Below, one piece after another: positions 30,749 through 43,260 of a stretch of 64,000 nucleotides of DNA. The position numbers were made by a program, and so were the translations under genes. Origin of the DNA: Paramacrobiotus metropolitanus (Eukaryota; Tardigrada; Eutardigrada; Parachela; Macrobiotidae); assembly GCF_019649055.1 (NCBI RefSeq), contig NW_026570273.1:372001-436000 (forward strand), read 5' to 3'. Below the pieces are notes generated by a model. It was not told where the DNA came from and searched no databases. It saw nothing but the letters and a program-made list of their open reading frames with translations. How positions within the stretch are numbered: the stretch's first letter is position 1; every line of letters starts with the position of its first letter.

Positions 30749-32832
30749 ATGTTAAACTTTAATGCACAGAACTCTTCCAATGTAATCGGTGTCCATGGAG
30801 CGGCCTCTATCGGATGGCTCAACCATCTTCTAACTGCTCTGGTTCCACTCGAAACCATCTATCTCATCATGATAGTCAGCGTGTTTCTATCCAGCAAGCG
30901 TCTGCAAACGCCTTTCAATATTTACCTGATAAACATGTGTCTCTGTTGGATAGCTTCGTTCACACTGAAATGCGCCACGCTATTCCACATGGAGATCAGC
31001 GATAGGCCAACAGAAACCAGCGTGGGCTGGTGTGCCACACGGATTCTGTACCTGTGGATCGGTGATCCGCTGGGTTCCTCTGGGCACTATCTGCTCTCAC
31101 TGAATCGCATCTGGGCCGTGACTTTTCCCGTCTCCTACCGAGCCCACCACACAAAACGGGTGGCGATTATTGCCTGTGTTGTCCTTCATGCTGTTCTGTA
31201 TGCTACACGCTTACCTCATTTTGTCCTGACTATCACCGAAGGTGCCGGCGCTGAGGGAAAACCGTGTATCATGCCGGGAAATATTTTTCCGAGGTTCTTG
31301 TCCTTTGTCCAAAATATTTCCTTAGTCGGACTGGTGATTATATTTGGAGCGGCACTTTACGTCTTTATCCTGCGAGTAATTAAGCGGCGAAACGTTGTCC
31401 CTTCTGGTGCGTTCTACTATGCCATACGGCTTCCAGAGTTTATTTTCTTGTAACTTTTAGCTAGTGAAGTTTCGGATCGCTCTCGACCTTTTTAAACAGG
31501 TTTAAAAGTTTTCGTTAATTAAAATTAAGGGATTTGGCCCGGTACATAGCACCAAGTTCGTGTACATCCAGGGGAACTTTCGCTGTTGCGCGCTCCCAAA
31601 CACTTTTCCGAATTGCTTTATGGTATTTTGTAGCCAGAAGAATTGTATACCTAAGTGAGAAAACCGTTTGCGCGCGCAACATCCGGTTGCGAAGTTATGA
31701 GGGTATCAAAATTCCAAAAAGTTTAAATGCATTCAGGTGTACCAACAGTCTCATTATGGACCGATCCCTTTCGAATTTTGCACATAAATGCACATAACCA
31801 TGAAGATCGTTTTGACACAGATCCAGACTTCTACGATTTTTTTCAAATTTTAAAATGAATTTCGAAAACTTTAAAATTCATTTTAAAATTTGAAAAACAT
31901 GCTAGAACAGTGGATCCGTGTCAAAACGATCTTCATGGTTATGTGCATTTACGTGCAAAATTCGAAAGGGATCGGTCCATAATGAGACTTTTGGTACACC
32001 TGAATGCATTTAAACTTTTTGGAATTTTGTTACTCTCATAACTCCGCAACCGAATGTTGCGCGCGAAAACGGATTTCACACCTATGTACATCAATCATTT
32101 GGATACACAATGTCAAAAAGCAACCCAAAAAAGTGTTTGGAAGTGCGCGAAAGCGAATATTCCCGTCAATGTACACGATTTTAGCGCTATGTACCGGGCC
32201 AAATCCCTTAAAAAATCCTTTAGATCTGGTTTTTGTCAAGGTCCTTTATCAAATTTATAATTCTTTAACAAAAGAGCAAATAACAGCCTAAATTTTATGA
32301 ACGATACTTTGTTTAAACAATTTTGTTTGCCATACAGAAGTACCTCAGTTACCCAACTTAGCCCAAAGAAACGGTCTTCAAGCCGATGTGTCCAAGTCTT
32401 GGCTTTACCACGAAATTAAACAACATTAAAACGCGTTTCTGAAGAAAGTAATAGTGTCAAAGAATGTATACAGAATCGGTAGCGGTAGGTGACAAATCAA
32501 TCGAAATTTCAGCTAAACTGTGGGTTGCAGGACCGGAAGCGGTGGGGAAAGTGCTGACAGCGGGCACTAATACAGTATTTTTCACCTCTACGGCCATCAG
32601 TTTTGTTGTTTGGACTTTCCTTATTACTTCGGTGCACTTCTTCCCGAACTGGAGGCTCTTAACGGACATCAGCCGATTATTTGGTAATCTTAACTGTGTA
32701 CTGGACGCGACGGTATTCGTCTTCTGCGCTCCAGCGACGAGGAAGGTTTTCTTAGCAAAGCTGGGATACGGCAACCTGGGTGAAGAGCATTTCAGTATGC
32801 AACTGAAAAGTGCATCGTCACCGCATAACTAA
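30749..32832 (+). CDS. 7TM receptor, rhodopsin-like (lineage-specific family), two exons
   Basis: Plasma-membrane receptor of 338 aa. Exon 1 is 30749-31406 (donor g|gtgcgt), exon 2 is 32474-32832 (acceptor atacag|); phase 1 joins cleanly. TM1 is about residues 24-48 (LLTALVPLETIYLIMIVSVF), TM2 follows FNIYLINMCLCW, and a WCATRILYLW block leads to TM3. LSLNRIWAVTFPVSYR is the DRY-equivalent, with Asn-Arg in place of Asp-Arg. TM4-5 are in exon 1. Exon 2 supplies TM6 (FFTSTAISFVVWTFLITSV) and TM7 (FGNLNCVLDATVFVFCAP) and a short tail. The NLN...P block stands where class A receptors have NPxxY. The ligand is unknown. The 1.07-kb intron contains a complete inverted-repeat element. It is a tandem paralogue of the pseudogene at 25.9 kb. 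Confidence 0.75.
31529..32207. mobile_element. 679-bp palindromic element flanked by TTAA, copy 2
   Basis: Almost the whole element is one imperfect inverted repeat. The ends gggatttggcccggtac (31529) and gtaccgggccaaatccc (32207) are reverse complements, and internal blocks such as the ttccaaaaagtttaaatgc and ccgatccctttcgaattttg strings mirror each other about a centre near 31870. TTAA lies on both sides (31525-31528 and 32208-32211). TTAA target sites are characteristic of the piggyBac superfamily, but that placement is inference. It is non-coding and sits in the intron of the intact receptor gene. Confidence 0.85.
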
Positions 32833-35444
32833 TCCTATTTCATGCGGATTGCCGGACTCTTTAAAGACAGCTCAGAGTTCTGTTGCCCTAATTAACAATG
32901 AGATCTTAGAATTTCATCGGTGTTTGACCTACTTTTTATTTACTGTAAAAATTGTGCAATAACCTTTTACACCTCTGCGCATACTGACTCGTTGGCTTCG
33001 TCAGTTAATTAGTATACATATATCAATAATACAAAAATTGTGGGTATTTCGACATTATGTAGAAATGTACAGTATTTGCAAACTCTAATAAACCTCCAAT
33101 AAAATTCTTGTTATTTTTGATTTGCCGGTACAAAAGCAAGCTTTCAACCCACAGCCGATCTAATCACCTATGCTCCGGCAATCAAAATCTAGTCAATCAA
33201 TAATTATCAACTAATGAACAACCTTACGATTGATGTATTGTTTACAATTTTCGGGACTTGTTGTTTGACTTTTTCGGCGAAAATGGGAATACTGAAATAC
33301 AGTATCTCAAAAACATTTCCCAGAATGAGTTGGTGCTAACGGGAAGCATCTCGTACTATGCTTTCGTATGCTTTATGCAGTACAAATATTGTGGCGTAGT
33401 GCAGTGGCACTGATGTCACGAGAATGTTGTGTCCGCTATGTGGTGTGTTGTCCAGCATGGCAACTGCGGTGGCAGTGCCATTGTTGTCCTGATGACAACG
33501 ATCAGTTGGTTGTTTGCGCCCTCAGTGGCGGTTCATAATAAACACATTATGCCGCCACCTCAAGTCGTGACAAATATGAACCGCTCACTCCAGCTAATTT
33601 TGAGCGTTGCTGCGGCCCGGAGGTCGTGGTGCAACTTCGATGATCGAAATCAGCTGAAACTGAACAAGGTTCGTAAATGTATAGTGCGATATGTACTTCT
33701 AGACCACTGACAGTTGTAACTCCAGTCTCTGCAAGCTGCAAGAAAAACCTGTTTGTCTGCTAAAGCGATATTACCGCAAGTATCGGAAATTGAATTTGCC
33801 GGTTTTTCGTTTAAGTAAAACTACTGTAACAGCATCAAATTTTTGCATGCCAAACTTTTTCTTCGGGTCTGTGTAGAAGAGTGTGTTATCCTGTCATCTG
33901 TTGGTTAATACGGGCGTGCATCATGCTTTTTCACTGGCGTGTTTTCGTTATTTGGTTATTCGGAGTTTTAGCATATTCTGTACAGGAGAGTAAGTGGCAT
34001 TTAAATGTCCAGGGTATGCTGATAAGCCATGCGGCCCATGCTGACAAATATTGGTCAAGCGTTAGCGCAGCAACGTCTTTCTATATAGAGAAAGTTACCA
34101 ATGTCTGTTTGTTACGGAAGTTCCCGAAAACATGAAGATTATTATAGTATTAGTAACATTTTTATGACATCATACATTACCATTACCATTGCAATTTGCT
34201 GATAGTTAGTCCGATACGGAAGCGAAAAACGATGGCATGAGATGGGTTGCGGCCTTCCATTGTGTTTATAAGCCGTTCAGATGCAGACAATTTTCAAGAT
34301 AGTACTGTTGAAGGATGTTGATGACTTGGGACTCGTGAGGTGCCCGTGGGTGGTACCAAATCCATAGAATTTTCCGAAAGCTCGATGAATTTAAGAATAA
34401 TTTCAACAAGTACGATGCAAATTGAACAGGTACTGGCATCGTCAGGACACCTGGGTGGCAAGCCGAAGCCCGAAGTTACCAAAAGTCTGCCTACTTTTGG
34501 TAACTTCGGGCTTCGGCTGAATTAAGGTGTCCACACGCACTGGCGTAATGCACGTTTGATGCAAATCACATGAAGTAGAGCAAAATGTTATCATTTAAAA
34601 CTGAAGTGAAACGTATCGATGAATTTTTCGTTTTGGCGGTTTGAATGGCGACAGTCGACTACATATACTTCATGCCATGAAACATCTAGCACGGCACCCG
34701 CCCGGTGTATCGGCAATCCACCCGCCCACGGTAGTGGTAGGGAGCGATAGCGATTGGCCAGAAAGTTTCATTCATGAATGAAAAGGAAGGATTTCCCCTC
34801 CTTCTTCATTCACTGATTTTTTGGATGAATTCACGTGATCGTCATCCAGATTTTCGTTTCCTGCATACTTTGAATTCATTCAGTGCATGATGATTTCTAC
34901 ACATAGTTGCTGCTGAATGATAAATTTGAATGAAAAAACGTGTATTCATTCAATGCATGTGGACACCTTTACATAGAGTACCTTTACTGCGCTCCTGTGG
35001 ACTGTTACTAGCTTAAACGCACAGGGATAAATAATAAAAGCACATCTTCAGTCATTCTATCGCTCTGCTCTGCGTACTTATACAGTACAAAAGTATGCCA
35101 CATAAATACAGAAAAATAATCAGAATAATGTTAATATTATTAATCATAATTATGGAAGACTAACGAGAGGCTTTGGTCGAAGACAGTTTGTTTCAAGTAT
35201 TATGCAGAAGACATTGCACTGTCGCTGTGCAGCCAGTGCAAGTTTCCTGATGGTCGCGTGTGTTAGCAGGGCAGATAGCGGTGCTAAATCCACTTCCGGT
35301 CGACAGCACTGACTGGTGCGCAAAAGGCATATCTCTTGCTCTCTGTTTCTTTATTCTAACATGCGGTAAGCGGCATGATGGACATGCATAGATGGTGTGC
35401 GGCCTGAGAATACGGCAGTCCCTCCCGAACTCCCCAGCGGCGTC
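32833..35444. other. Intergenic region; one possible orphan signal-peptide exon and a perfect hairpin
   Basis: Mostly without genes. At 33923-33988 (+) a Met-initiated hydrophobic stretch (MLFHWRVFVIWLFGVLAYS) ends at a GTAAGT donor, in the same style as the signal-peptide exons at 43261 and 59228, but no partner exon was identified. A perfect 25-bp hairpin is at 34461-34518. Simple AT-rich sequence fills the rest. Confidence 0.45.
34461..34518. repeat. Perfect 25-bp inverted repeat with 8-nt loop
   Basis: Arms 34461-34485 and 34494-34518 are exact reverse complements (left arm starts agccgaagcccgaag, right arm ends cttcgggcttcggct) around the loop tctgccta. It could be a transcribed hairpin or a short palindromic insertion. 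It lies outside any recognised gene. Confidence 0.9.
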
Positions 35445-36329
35445 ATGGAGCCTTTCCCCATTTTCAACTGCGCCCCTTTGACGCGGGCCGAATGCGACAA
35501 TATGGTAATTCTCCGGTAAGTAAAATACGACTTCACCCGATCGGAAGTTTACCGAATATCTGTGCGCGTGTGTGCTTTTGCGCGGCAGGATGGACAGGTG
35601 CCTGGATGAACAGGTTATCGATTTGGACCTGCAGAAAGGCGCGCTCGGCGCAATATCTCCAACCGGGGTCGCAATATCAGCCTGGGCATACAGAAAATCC
35701 CCAACGACCGCGCCGTAATCTTTGGGATCGCCGCAGACGATTTGATCGTGCCGGAGCTGGTTATGACAGTCGACTTACACACGCTCCCCGAGCCCATGTT
35801 CCTTTCGCAGGCGGTTACGCCCATTGCTAAGCAAATCATTAGCTTCGCTCTGTACAACTGTCACAAGATCGCTTGCACCACTAAACTCGCGGCGCTGGAA
35901 CTATCCAACCTGCTGAGCTTCACACTAAACGGATGTAGCAATTCGGCGCACCCGCGGTTGCGCCGCGAGGATTTCGCACCTTCCCCCCACCTCCGCAGTA
36001 TCGTCATCACCGACTGTGCGCCCTATGATCTGGACGCCTTCACCTTTACCAACCTCCCGGACCTTCAGGTGTTGGCACTGGAAAACCAACTGACCGCCTG
36101 TTCTAACACTTCTAGCAATGCTGCGCTGGCGCATCTGCGCAATCTGCACTGCGGTTGCCAGTACGCCTGGCTGCGGGATCTTTTCACCGCCAAACCGGGG
36201 CTGCTGGCGGAGCGGCCCGAAAACAGCGTTTACCAAGTGTGCAATGCCGGCAACCCCGCATTTAAGAAGGTGGACTTATGTATCTCATGCGAAAGATCGA
36301 AAGAGTTGAAAGGCCCGAACCAAAATTAA
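35445..36329 (+). pseudogene. LRR-like extracellular protein fragment, two exons, frame break
   Basis: Exon 1 (35445-35515) encodes MEPFPIFNCAPLTRAECDN and ends at a GTAAGT donor. Exon 2 begins at 35589 and joins in phase. Within exon 2 the frame changes between about 35635 and 35660, after which a long frame runs to the stop at 36329. That frame has NISLGIQKIPNDRAVIFGI-like and Leu-rich segments (LAALELSNLLSFTLNGC; FTNLPDLQVLALENQ). A Cys-flanked end, CGCQYAWLRDLFTAKPG, resembles an LRR C-terminal cap. No signal peptide exon was linked with confidence. Secreted or membrane-tethered recognition is the usual role of such proteins. It may be a partial or broken copy, or an intact gene with a sequence error. 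Confidence 0.5.
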
Positions 36330-37776
36330 TGTACGCACTTACAGCGTATGCTGCTGCTAAATACGTAATGACATAATTCTATAATTCTCTACATACGTAC
36401 AATGCGCAGATGAATCGAATAATTTTGCGATGAGCATCCATCGAATTGGGCTGGTAAAATTGCATTACTTACTTAATATTCGTATAAAGGTCATAATGGT
36501 GAAGGTAATGCATGACAGAAAAACACAGTAAATTACTGCATAAAAACTGGATGATACCGAACGCATCCGAAATCTTTCATATCAATGGCGTTTGTCTGGT
36601 ATCAGTCAAATCTTTAAATCTAAATCTTTATGCAACAGCCGCGTCCAAAAAATATGTCAGATTAGTGCTACCATGATTATACTACAGTACTACACGACAA
36701 TTGAACAACCTTTTAGTGTAAACGGGACAAAATTTTTAATCTAAAGATGACTGTATTTCATTTCTTTATTTATGGAATTTATAGTGTTTCTGAGTGCTTA
36801 AGTAAGATATCCATGGAGGCTTAGAAATTCCTGCCATTAATAGATTTTTTTGCATCCGATCCGTCATAACAATTGTTAATTCCCTGACTTTTCCGTCACA
36901 TTTGTTAAGCAAAGAAAATCATGTAAGCTGTATGTCAGGAAGGTTACTCTGTTTGCAGAGTCTTCTTACCCTGCAGTCTGCATACTTCATTATGATAACA
37001 TTATCGTACACAAGTTCTTGCGGCAAAGTGGAAATTAAAATTATAAACTTACGGGCACCAGCAATGCGGTCAGCGACAGCATTCAGCCAGTCTCCTCCCG
37101 CTATGCATGCATATATAAGTAAACGACAAAAGTTCTAATAATACGGGCTTGTTAAGCAGCTAGGTATAAAACCCTGCCGGCACTTATGCAGCAGTCGGTG
37201 CAGTTGGCAGTACATAACATTGGCCGGTTGTGGAGCGAAACAATTCAGGCCTGGCCCCTTAAAGGTATGTCGCTCATTTACTTAACATACGATCTGTACG
37301 GATTACGAGTAATGTTCGAGGAAAAGTGTCCGCTACAGATCCATCTAAACGACGTTAAGGCACTAACAAGCAGCATTTATTTCCGCAAAACATGGTAATA
37401 CGTACGCTCCGGCCAATAAGAAACATGGTTTCAGTTAAGGTACAATATTATAATTGTAGAAGCAAGTTTTTGTATACTAGAGAATATTGTTTGTGTTTTC
37501 AAGTATAGAAGTACGGTATATACACCTATATGTAGAAGCAAGTTTTCGATACTAATACTCCACATCGCCAGCAGCTGTGCAGACATGTTCGCCACTTCCA
37601 GTGTGTCATTTCAAGGAATCGCGTAATATCAGTGTACCGTCAATCGATGAGCCTAATTTTATAACTTTAAAGTATCGCTTCCCGATTACGATCGAAAGTA
37701 CGGCCAAATCGAAACACTAAGCAGTAGGCGTTCGAAGCTCCAGCTAGATGTAAAGAACGTCAAATCCGGTTGGAGA
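36330..37776. other. Intergenic region, nothing recognised
   Basis: AT-rich sequence with only short frames lacking recognisable features. It includes the upstream region of the + strand Gr-like receptor. Confidence 0.5.
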
Positions 37777-39671
37777 ATGGAGTGTCGACAATCTTCATCT
37801 CAGAAGGCTACTCGCTGCATTCAGACTCTTCTGCTCTTTTTCTTCGTGGCGGCGCACTTCTGCGGCTACTTCCGCAGTCCGTTCATAGCAGTTTGCACTC
37901 GCCGCCTTGTTAATCACGCTGTAAATTTGTTTTTACTCTGCTACGTTCTTTTGCAGTCATTGAACGACTGTCTTTTCATCCGTCTTTTCAGTTGGAATAT
38001 GGATGCGTATCAGAATATGACCGAACTTTTGTTTTCCTTCCGAATGTACCTAGTTCATCCGTTGACGATTACATACGTTTATCTCACCTGGCGCAGTCAT
38101 CGCTCTCTAATGCGTTTTGTCGACGAACTGAGCGTGTCCTTTGCAAAGTCTATTGAGGCAAGCGAATCAGCTATGTTGGTGCTCTTGAGCTTGATCTTGG
38201 TTGCGTTGCATCCGATATTCGCTACAACGACTTCCTACCAAAAGAATCTAGGCGAAATGGAAGCTATGACATTTTCAGTCCTTGAGCAATCGGCTAATAC
38301 ACCCGATTCCGTTATGTTCTGGTTTGTCAACACGTTTTCTCCCTCAGCGCGTATAGCCGTGGTTGTCATCCACGAGATTAGCTACTGCGCCCGGAAGATT
38401 ATTCAGTGCATGATTATAGTCTTTGCCTGGATTGTGTGGTTAATTTGCAATAAAATAACGGACAAAATCTCCCTGTTGGTAGATGATGTTCAGCTGAACG
38501 GTTGTGATGAAATTGACACTTTGTTACATAAACACGCAATGTTATACGACATCGTGAATAGCTTTGACAGATCGTTCAGATGGATCAATTTACTGGCGTA
38601 TTTGGAAACTTTATCCGTTCTCCTCATCTACGTGTACGAACTGTGCAAGGATTTCCTGGCGCACGATAAGGCCAGCATCCGTGATACAATGCACGTTGTG
38701 GTGGCGGTAATTCTGTTAATTTCCCATACTCTTGCACTAACGCTCCTGACGGAGAAGGTACATACATGATACATACACTTCGACTTGCTGCAATGGTTGA
38801 TTACTTTCACCGTACAGTGTCTTTTTCGAACCGTTAATCTCCCAAGTTTCAAATTTTCTAAAGATACGAAAATGTTTTGAATGAAACTTCCACATAGTCA
38901 CCAGTCTCTACTGCCTTTTGCACATAAATACGCCAATCAGTAGTCACAATCTCCAAAGAATTCAAAACCCAGGTAGTACAGTAATTACACTGAGTCAGTT
39001 GCAGTTCACACGTTTTAGAAACTACATCTGTTCTTTCTGTAACGGAGTATGAAATCAGGGTGTGAAATTAGCACTTATATTCATAAATTAATGTCTCATG
39101 AAGAATCGTGGCTTAGTAAAAGAATTATCTTTCTACCTTTTCGTACATTCAGGAAAGTTAAATGCGCAAGCTATCAAAATTTTAAAAATACTTTGCGAAG
39201 GTCAGTCTGCATCGGTTGTTGAGAAAACTTGAAAATTCGAAGTGAGTACTACAAATTCTTTACCCACGTTACTGCAAATAATCCCTCTATTTTGCGTTTA
39301 CAGAAAGAAGAATTTATCAGGTTGTTGCGTTACATGGTCAGTCTGGACGTTGTGCCGGAGCAGCAAAAACGGCACCTGGAAGCTTATTCTCGTCGAATGG
39401 AGCTGAAGGATGTCAACATAACTATTGCAGGATTACACATGGGTCGCGAGTTTTGCATTGCGGTTTGTACAACGTTGATTGCCAGTCACTGTTTGAAAGC
39501 CACACTTCAAAATTTCATTGCGACTTATTACAGATAGCTGCCGGAATACTTGGTTACGTTATCATATTTTCGGAACTTGGTGAAAAGAATATTGTTCCAA
39601 GAAGCGGAGGAATTTCTAGAGACAATTTTGCCAAGAATGCTACACAACTGCTGAAACTCGGGTGGAGTTAG
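37777..39671 (+). CDS. Gr-like 7TM chemoreceptor, three exons (425 aa)
   Basis: Multi-pass membrane receptor of an insect-gustatory-receptor-like family. Exons 37777-38757, 39304-39462 and 39534-39671 all join at phase 0 (donors AAG|GTACAT and GCG|GTTTGT; acceptors TTTACAG and ATTACAG). The first exon holds most of the transmembrane helices, including FFFVAAHFCGYFRSPF, CARKIIQCMIIVFAWIVWL and YLETLSVLLIYVYELCK. Exon 2 encodes the family's intracellular helix (EEFIRLLRYMVSLDVVPEQQ) and MELKDVNITIAGLHMGREFC. Exon 3 encodes the last helix IAAGILGYVIIFSELGEKN. The same exon count, lengths and phases occur in the - strand paralogue. The family assignment rests on topology and a C-terminal helix pattern rather than on a strict Gr signature. 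No lesion is visible. Confidence 0.7.
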
Positions 39672-39928
39672 GCCGTGATCCCCGAATAAAATGCGCATAC
39701 AGTGTACTTGCAATGGTGTCCAACCGGCTGTCACTGCTGTCGGTCTGCTCTGGTTTGATTTCTGTGTTCAACGTGATTGTTTGCTGCTGTTCAACGAAAA
39801 ATCAGATTTCACAAGTGTCCCAGAATGATGACATGTTGTTTTCAAACACGTGGCGGTAACTTCATATCTGTGTCGTAAATAAATGTGCCGTTAACTATAG
39901 AAGCAATGGTTTTGTGGAGTCAGAAATA

Positions 39929-39983
39929 CGTACTGTACTAGAACGTCCGTACTGTACTAGAATACGTCCGTACTGTACTAGAA
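39929..39983. repeat. Triplicated ~18-bp repeat
   Basis: Three successive copies of a cgtactgtactagaa-containing unit lie just after the + strand receptor gene. Confidence 0.8.
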
Positions 39984-40359
39984 TCGAAGGAAGGGCTTTC
40001 CCGTTTGCAGTCTGCATGAATAACAAAATTCAATCCGTAGATCTGCTGCAAATAAACTTGAGTACGTAATCAACTTGGCTGTTTGCTGCCATTTAGCAAG
40101 CAACTCAATTTTATAGGTGCCTTAGTATTAATGGAAGAATCTCCAAATAGTTCATAAATTACATGTAAAACGCGGTAACATTATTTCCTAATGTAATAAT
40201 ATCATTAGAGGTAAATGATACATTTTACGTAGCAGCACACATATTAGCAACGGCTGTATAAAATACACATCCCATATAAAGCGCCTCGTACAAACCATAA
40301 TAAACGCACCTTTTAGTTTGCTGAAAAACTTAAGGGAATATTAATACCCTGTCGAGAAG

Positions 40360-41780
40360 CTACATTGTCTTTACGTATCTGGAAGCGTTTGCGTCTGGGC
40401 CTCCGGTGTGGCTGATGTTTTGTTCGCCCATCTCCGAGAACAGAATAATGTAGCCGAGAATTCCTGCCGCAATCTACAACGCAAAAGACGGATGTACAAT
40501 TACCGGACAGGTTTGTACAAAATGCGCAGACGATGCACGCGCAGACTCAACAGCTAAACCCACCGCAAGGCAGGTTTCTCGAGTCATTTGCAGACCGGCC
40601 ACGGTAATGTTCATATCCGTCAGCTCCATTTCACAAACGTATGATTTCAGCTGTTTTTTCCGCTGTTTGGGCATGACTTCCAAGCTAGCTGTGTAACGAA
40701 GCAGCTTATGGAATTCTTCCTTCTAAACAAAACCAGTTGCAAATTATAATGCTGTAAAGTCTTTATGTAATTAAAAGCTTCGATTATTGGTAGCGGTAAA
40801 GTGACCTTTTCGGAGATAAGCGTTAAAGCGCCCGTCTGAAAAATCAACAGGACCCAAGCCACTACGACGTGCATCGTATCCTTCATTTCCGCTCGATCAT
40901 GCGCCACGTAATCTTTACATAATTCATACATGTACATAAGTAGGATGGACAGAGTTTCCAGATAAGCCAAAAACGTAATCCAGCGACAAGATTGGTCGTA
41001 CTCGTCCACTATGTCACAAAACACTTTGTGTTGTCGCAACAAACGCTCGAGCTCTTCGTATCCGCTCCATTTGACGTTGTACGCCAGCAAGGAAAGACTA
41101 TTGTTAATTTTCTTATAAATAATCCACACAATCCAGGCAAAAACGATAATGAAACATTGTACAATTTTCCGTGCACAATAACTGATACTGTGAATTATCC
41201 CCACCGCTTGACAAGCGACCGGCGGAAGGTTGTCCAAGAGCCACATTATATCGGCGACTTTTCTGGTAGTTGCATTATTTTGAAGGGCAATCAGCTCCGC
41301 TGTGTCTCCATCGCTTAGGTATGATGTCACTGTCGCGTACCCCGGGAAAAGAGCCAGCAACAAAATGCTCAATAATACCAGAAGTGTTGCTTCACCGCTG
41401 CTTATAAAGTGTGCAAAAGTTGACTGTAATTCGGCGGAGAAGCGTGTCAGGCAACAGTGAAGACGCCACATCAGACCGACGTAAACAATGGTTAACGGTG
41501 GGATTGAATAAGTTCGGAAGGAAAACAACAGCTCCGTTACACTGTGATAGGAATCCAGCTCGCGGACAAATACACGGATGAACAAGCAGTCATTTACCAA
41601 CTGCAATACTACGTAGCATAATAAGATACAGTTAACGACGCGGTTCACAGTATGGTGAGCATAGATGATTTTGAAAGGACTGCGAAAGTAGCCGCATGCG
41701 TGCGCGAGAATGAAGTAACTGAGAAGGAGCATTTGAATACAGCGCGCCGGTTGGTGAGAGGCGTGTTTCCGGTTCTCCAT
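40360..41780 (-). CDS. Gr-like 7TM chemoreceptor, three exons (415 aa)
   Basis: Paralogue of the + strand receptor at 37777, in tail-to-tail orientation with it. Exons 40806-41780, 40564-40722 and 40360-40473, all phase 0; donors AAG|GTCACT and GCG|GTGGGT, acceptors ending TTTAG and TTGTAG. Shared blocks: ARCIQMLLLSYFILAHACGYF, CARKIVQCFIIVFAWIVWI, FLAYLETLSILLMYMYELCK, EEFHKLLRYTASLEV, MNITVAGLQMTRETC and IAAGILGYIILFSEMGE. The middle exon is exactly 159 nt in both genes. Without splicing, the frame from the first exon would run on into non-conserved sequence, so the spliced form is preferred. It appears intact. Confidence 0.72.
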
Positions 41781-42660
41781 GTTCGCGCGATTGGCTTCTA
41801 TCTCCTATGATCTTTCCTTGTAAAGGCGTTTTCTTAAAAACTTCGAAAACTTGTTAGTATTGGACGGTGCTGATTAACGTAGTTCGATTAACAGAAAGCA
41901 TATGCTTCACTTGCGTTGGAATAAAAATTTATTTAGTGTTGCTGATATGGCGATTGACAAGCAGCTGATGCAACAGTTTGTTACACAATCGAAAAACCGG
42001 TACGTATTAGATACCTGCCTGGTTGTGTGACATTATTTTGTATAAACTTTGCCGGTTACCTTTAACGACTGCCGTTTCACTGCATCGCGAAAGACAGTAA
42101 TCAAACATGTGCAGATACGTGAAATGTATACTTTAGTCATAGCGCATTTTTGAAACTGTTCATCCATAGAAGTATCTAATTTTGAAATCAAGCAGAACTG
42201 ACAAATCATACAATTATTATTATTTAAAACTTCTGTGCCTACAGATACTGTTAATGCAACCCATAATTAGCCTTTGCTTTCAGTCATTCCATCAACATCA
42301 ACGAAGAATCCTGAATGGATCAGAATGCTTTAAATCCACTGGCTGTCGTTCGGATTGACCGGCTTTTGCAACATAACAAGTATATAAAAATAAATCACAA
42401 ACAATACCTGCTGACCAGAGGACTTTCTCACTTTAGTCTTAATCATTGCTTGCTACGCTGTAATTTATAGAACGCTCTCAAACCAGAAGGAATAGTACGT
42501 ATGTTTGCATAATTCAGTGACAGTACGTATGTTTGTATAATTGTTTGTAGTTTGTATTACAGTACTTGTACAGATATCTATACGAGTATCACTACTTTTT
42601 CCTAGTGTCGTATCGGCTGTCATTTAGGAAACTGAGAATTAAAGTGTTAAGCTGCTACGG
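41781..42660. other. Intergenic region, nothing recognised
   Basis: AT-rich, only short frames, no repeats of note. Confidence 0.5.
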
Positions 42661-42739
42661 TACGGTGTGTCACTGTCTGGTGTTGTTTTGACAGTGAGGT
42701 ATGGTTCCTTTAAGGATGTCTTATTTCGCCCAAAATCGT

Positions 42740-43260
42740 GTTAACAAGGCAGTTAGCCAATTGCCTGCCGGCGTATGCCTAGTCACTGCAGCTGGACTTA
42801 TTGGTGCTTATTATTAATTAATTAATTAATTCTGGCAACGGATATTGCGGCTTCTTTAATGACTGCATAGGCCTGCCGGCTGATCCTGCCTACTTTGCAC
42901 AGATTTCCTAGAAACATCGGCACTTATGCGTAAATACGGATCTAAACTGGCGCGCCGCAGGATGCTTGTTGAAGACACGTGTAGTGCTGGAAATAAGCCG
43001 GAACCGAACCCAGATGGTACGTTTGCGTCCGTTCTAATACACACTGGCAATAACTGCGAGCAATGTTGCAGCAATTTGGAGCTCGTCTGTTCATCTATAT
43101 TTAACGCTGCCATCGGAAAGCAAAAGTTACCATTCTTCGTAAACATACCTAGTGTAAGGGTATCACGATCTTTTACACGCTAAAATTAATTGGTTTTGGG
43201 CGCAGTAATATACAGACTCGCTGACCCGTACTCGGACGCGAGAATTTACGGGCGTTCAGA
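42740..43260. promoter_or_regulatory. Upstream region of the bulb-lectin gene, also present upstream of the LDLa gene
   Basis: Blocks such as ttgcctgccggcg, tgccggct, cagatttcc and cgccgcaggatg occur here and, in the same order, at about 58840-59030 before the LDLa gene. A further relative of the last block is at about 44870. The shared order indicates a duplicated promoter or 5' region. Individual elements are not defined. Confidence 0.5.
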
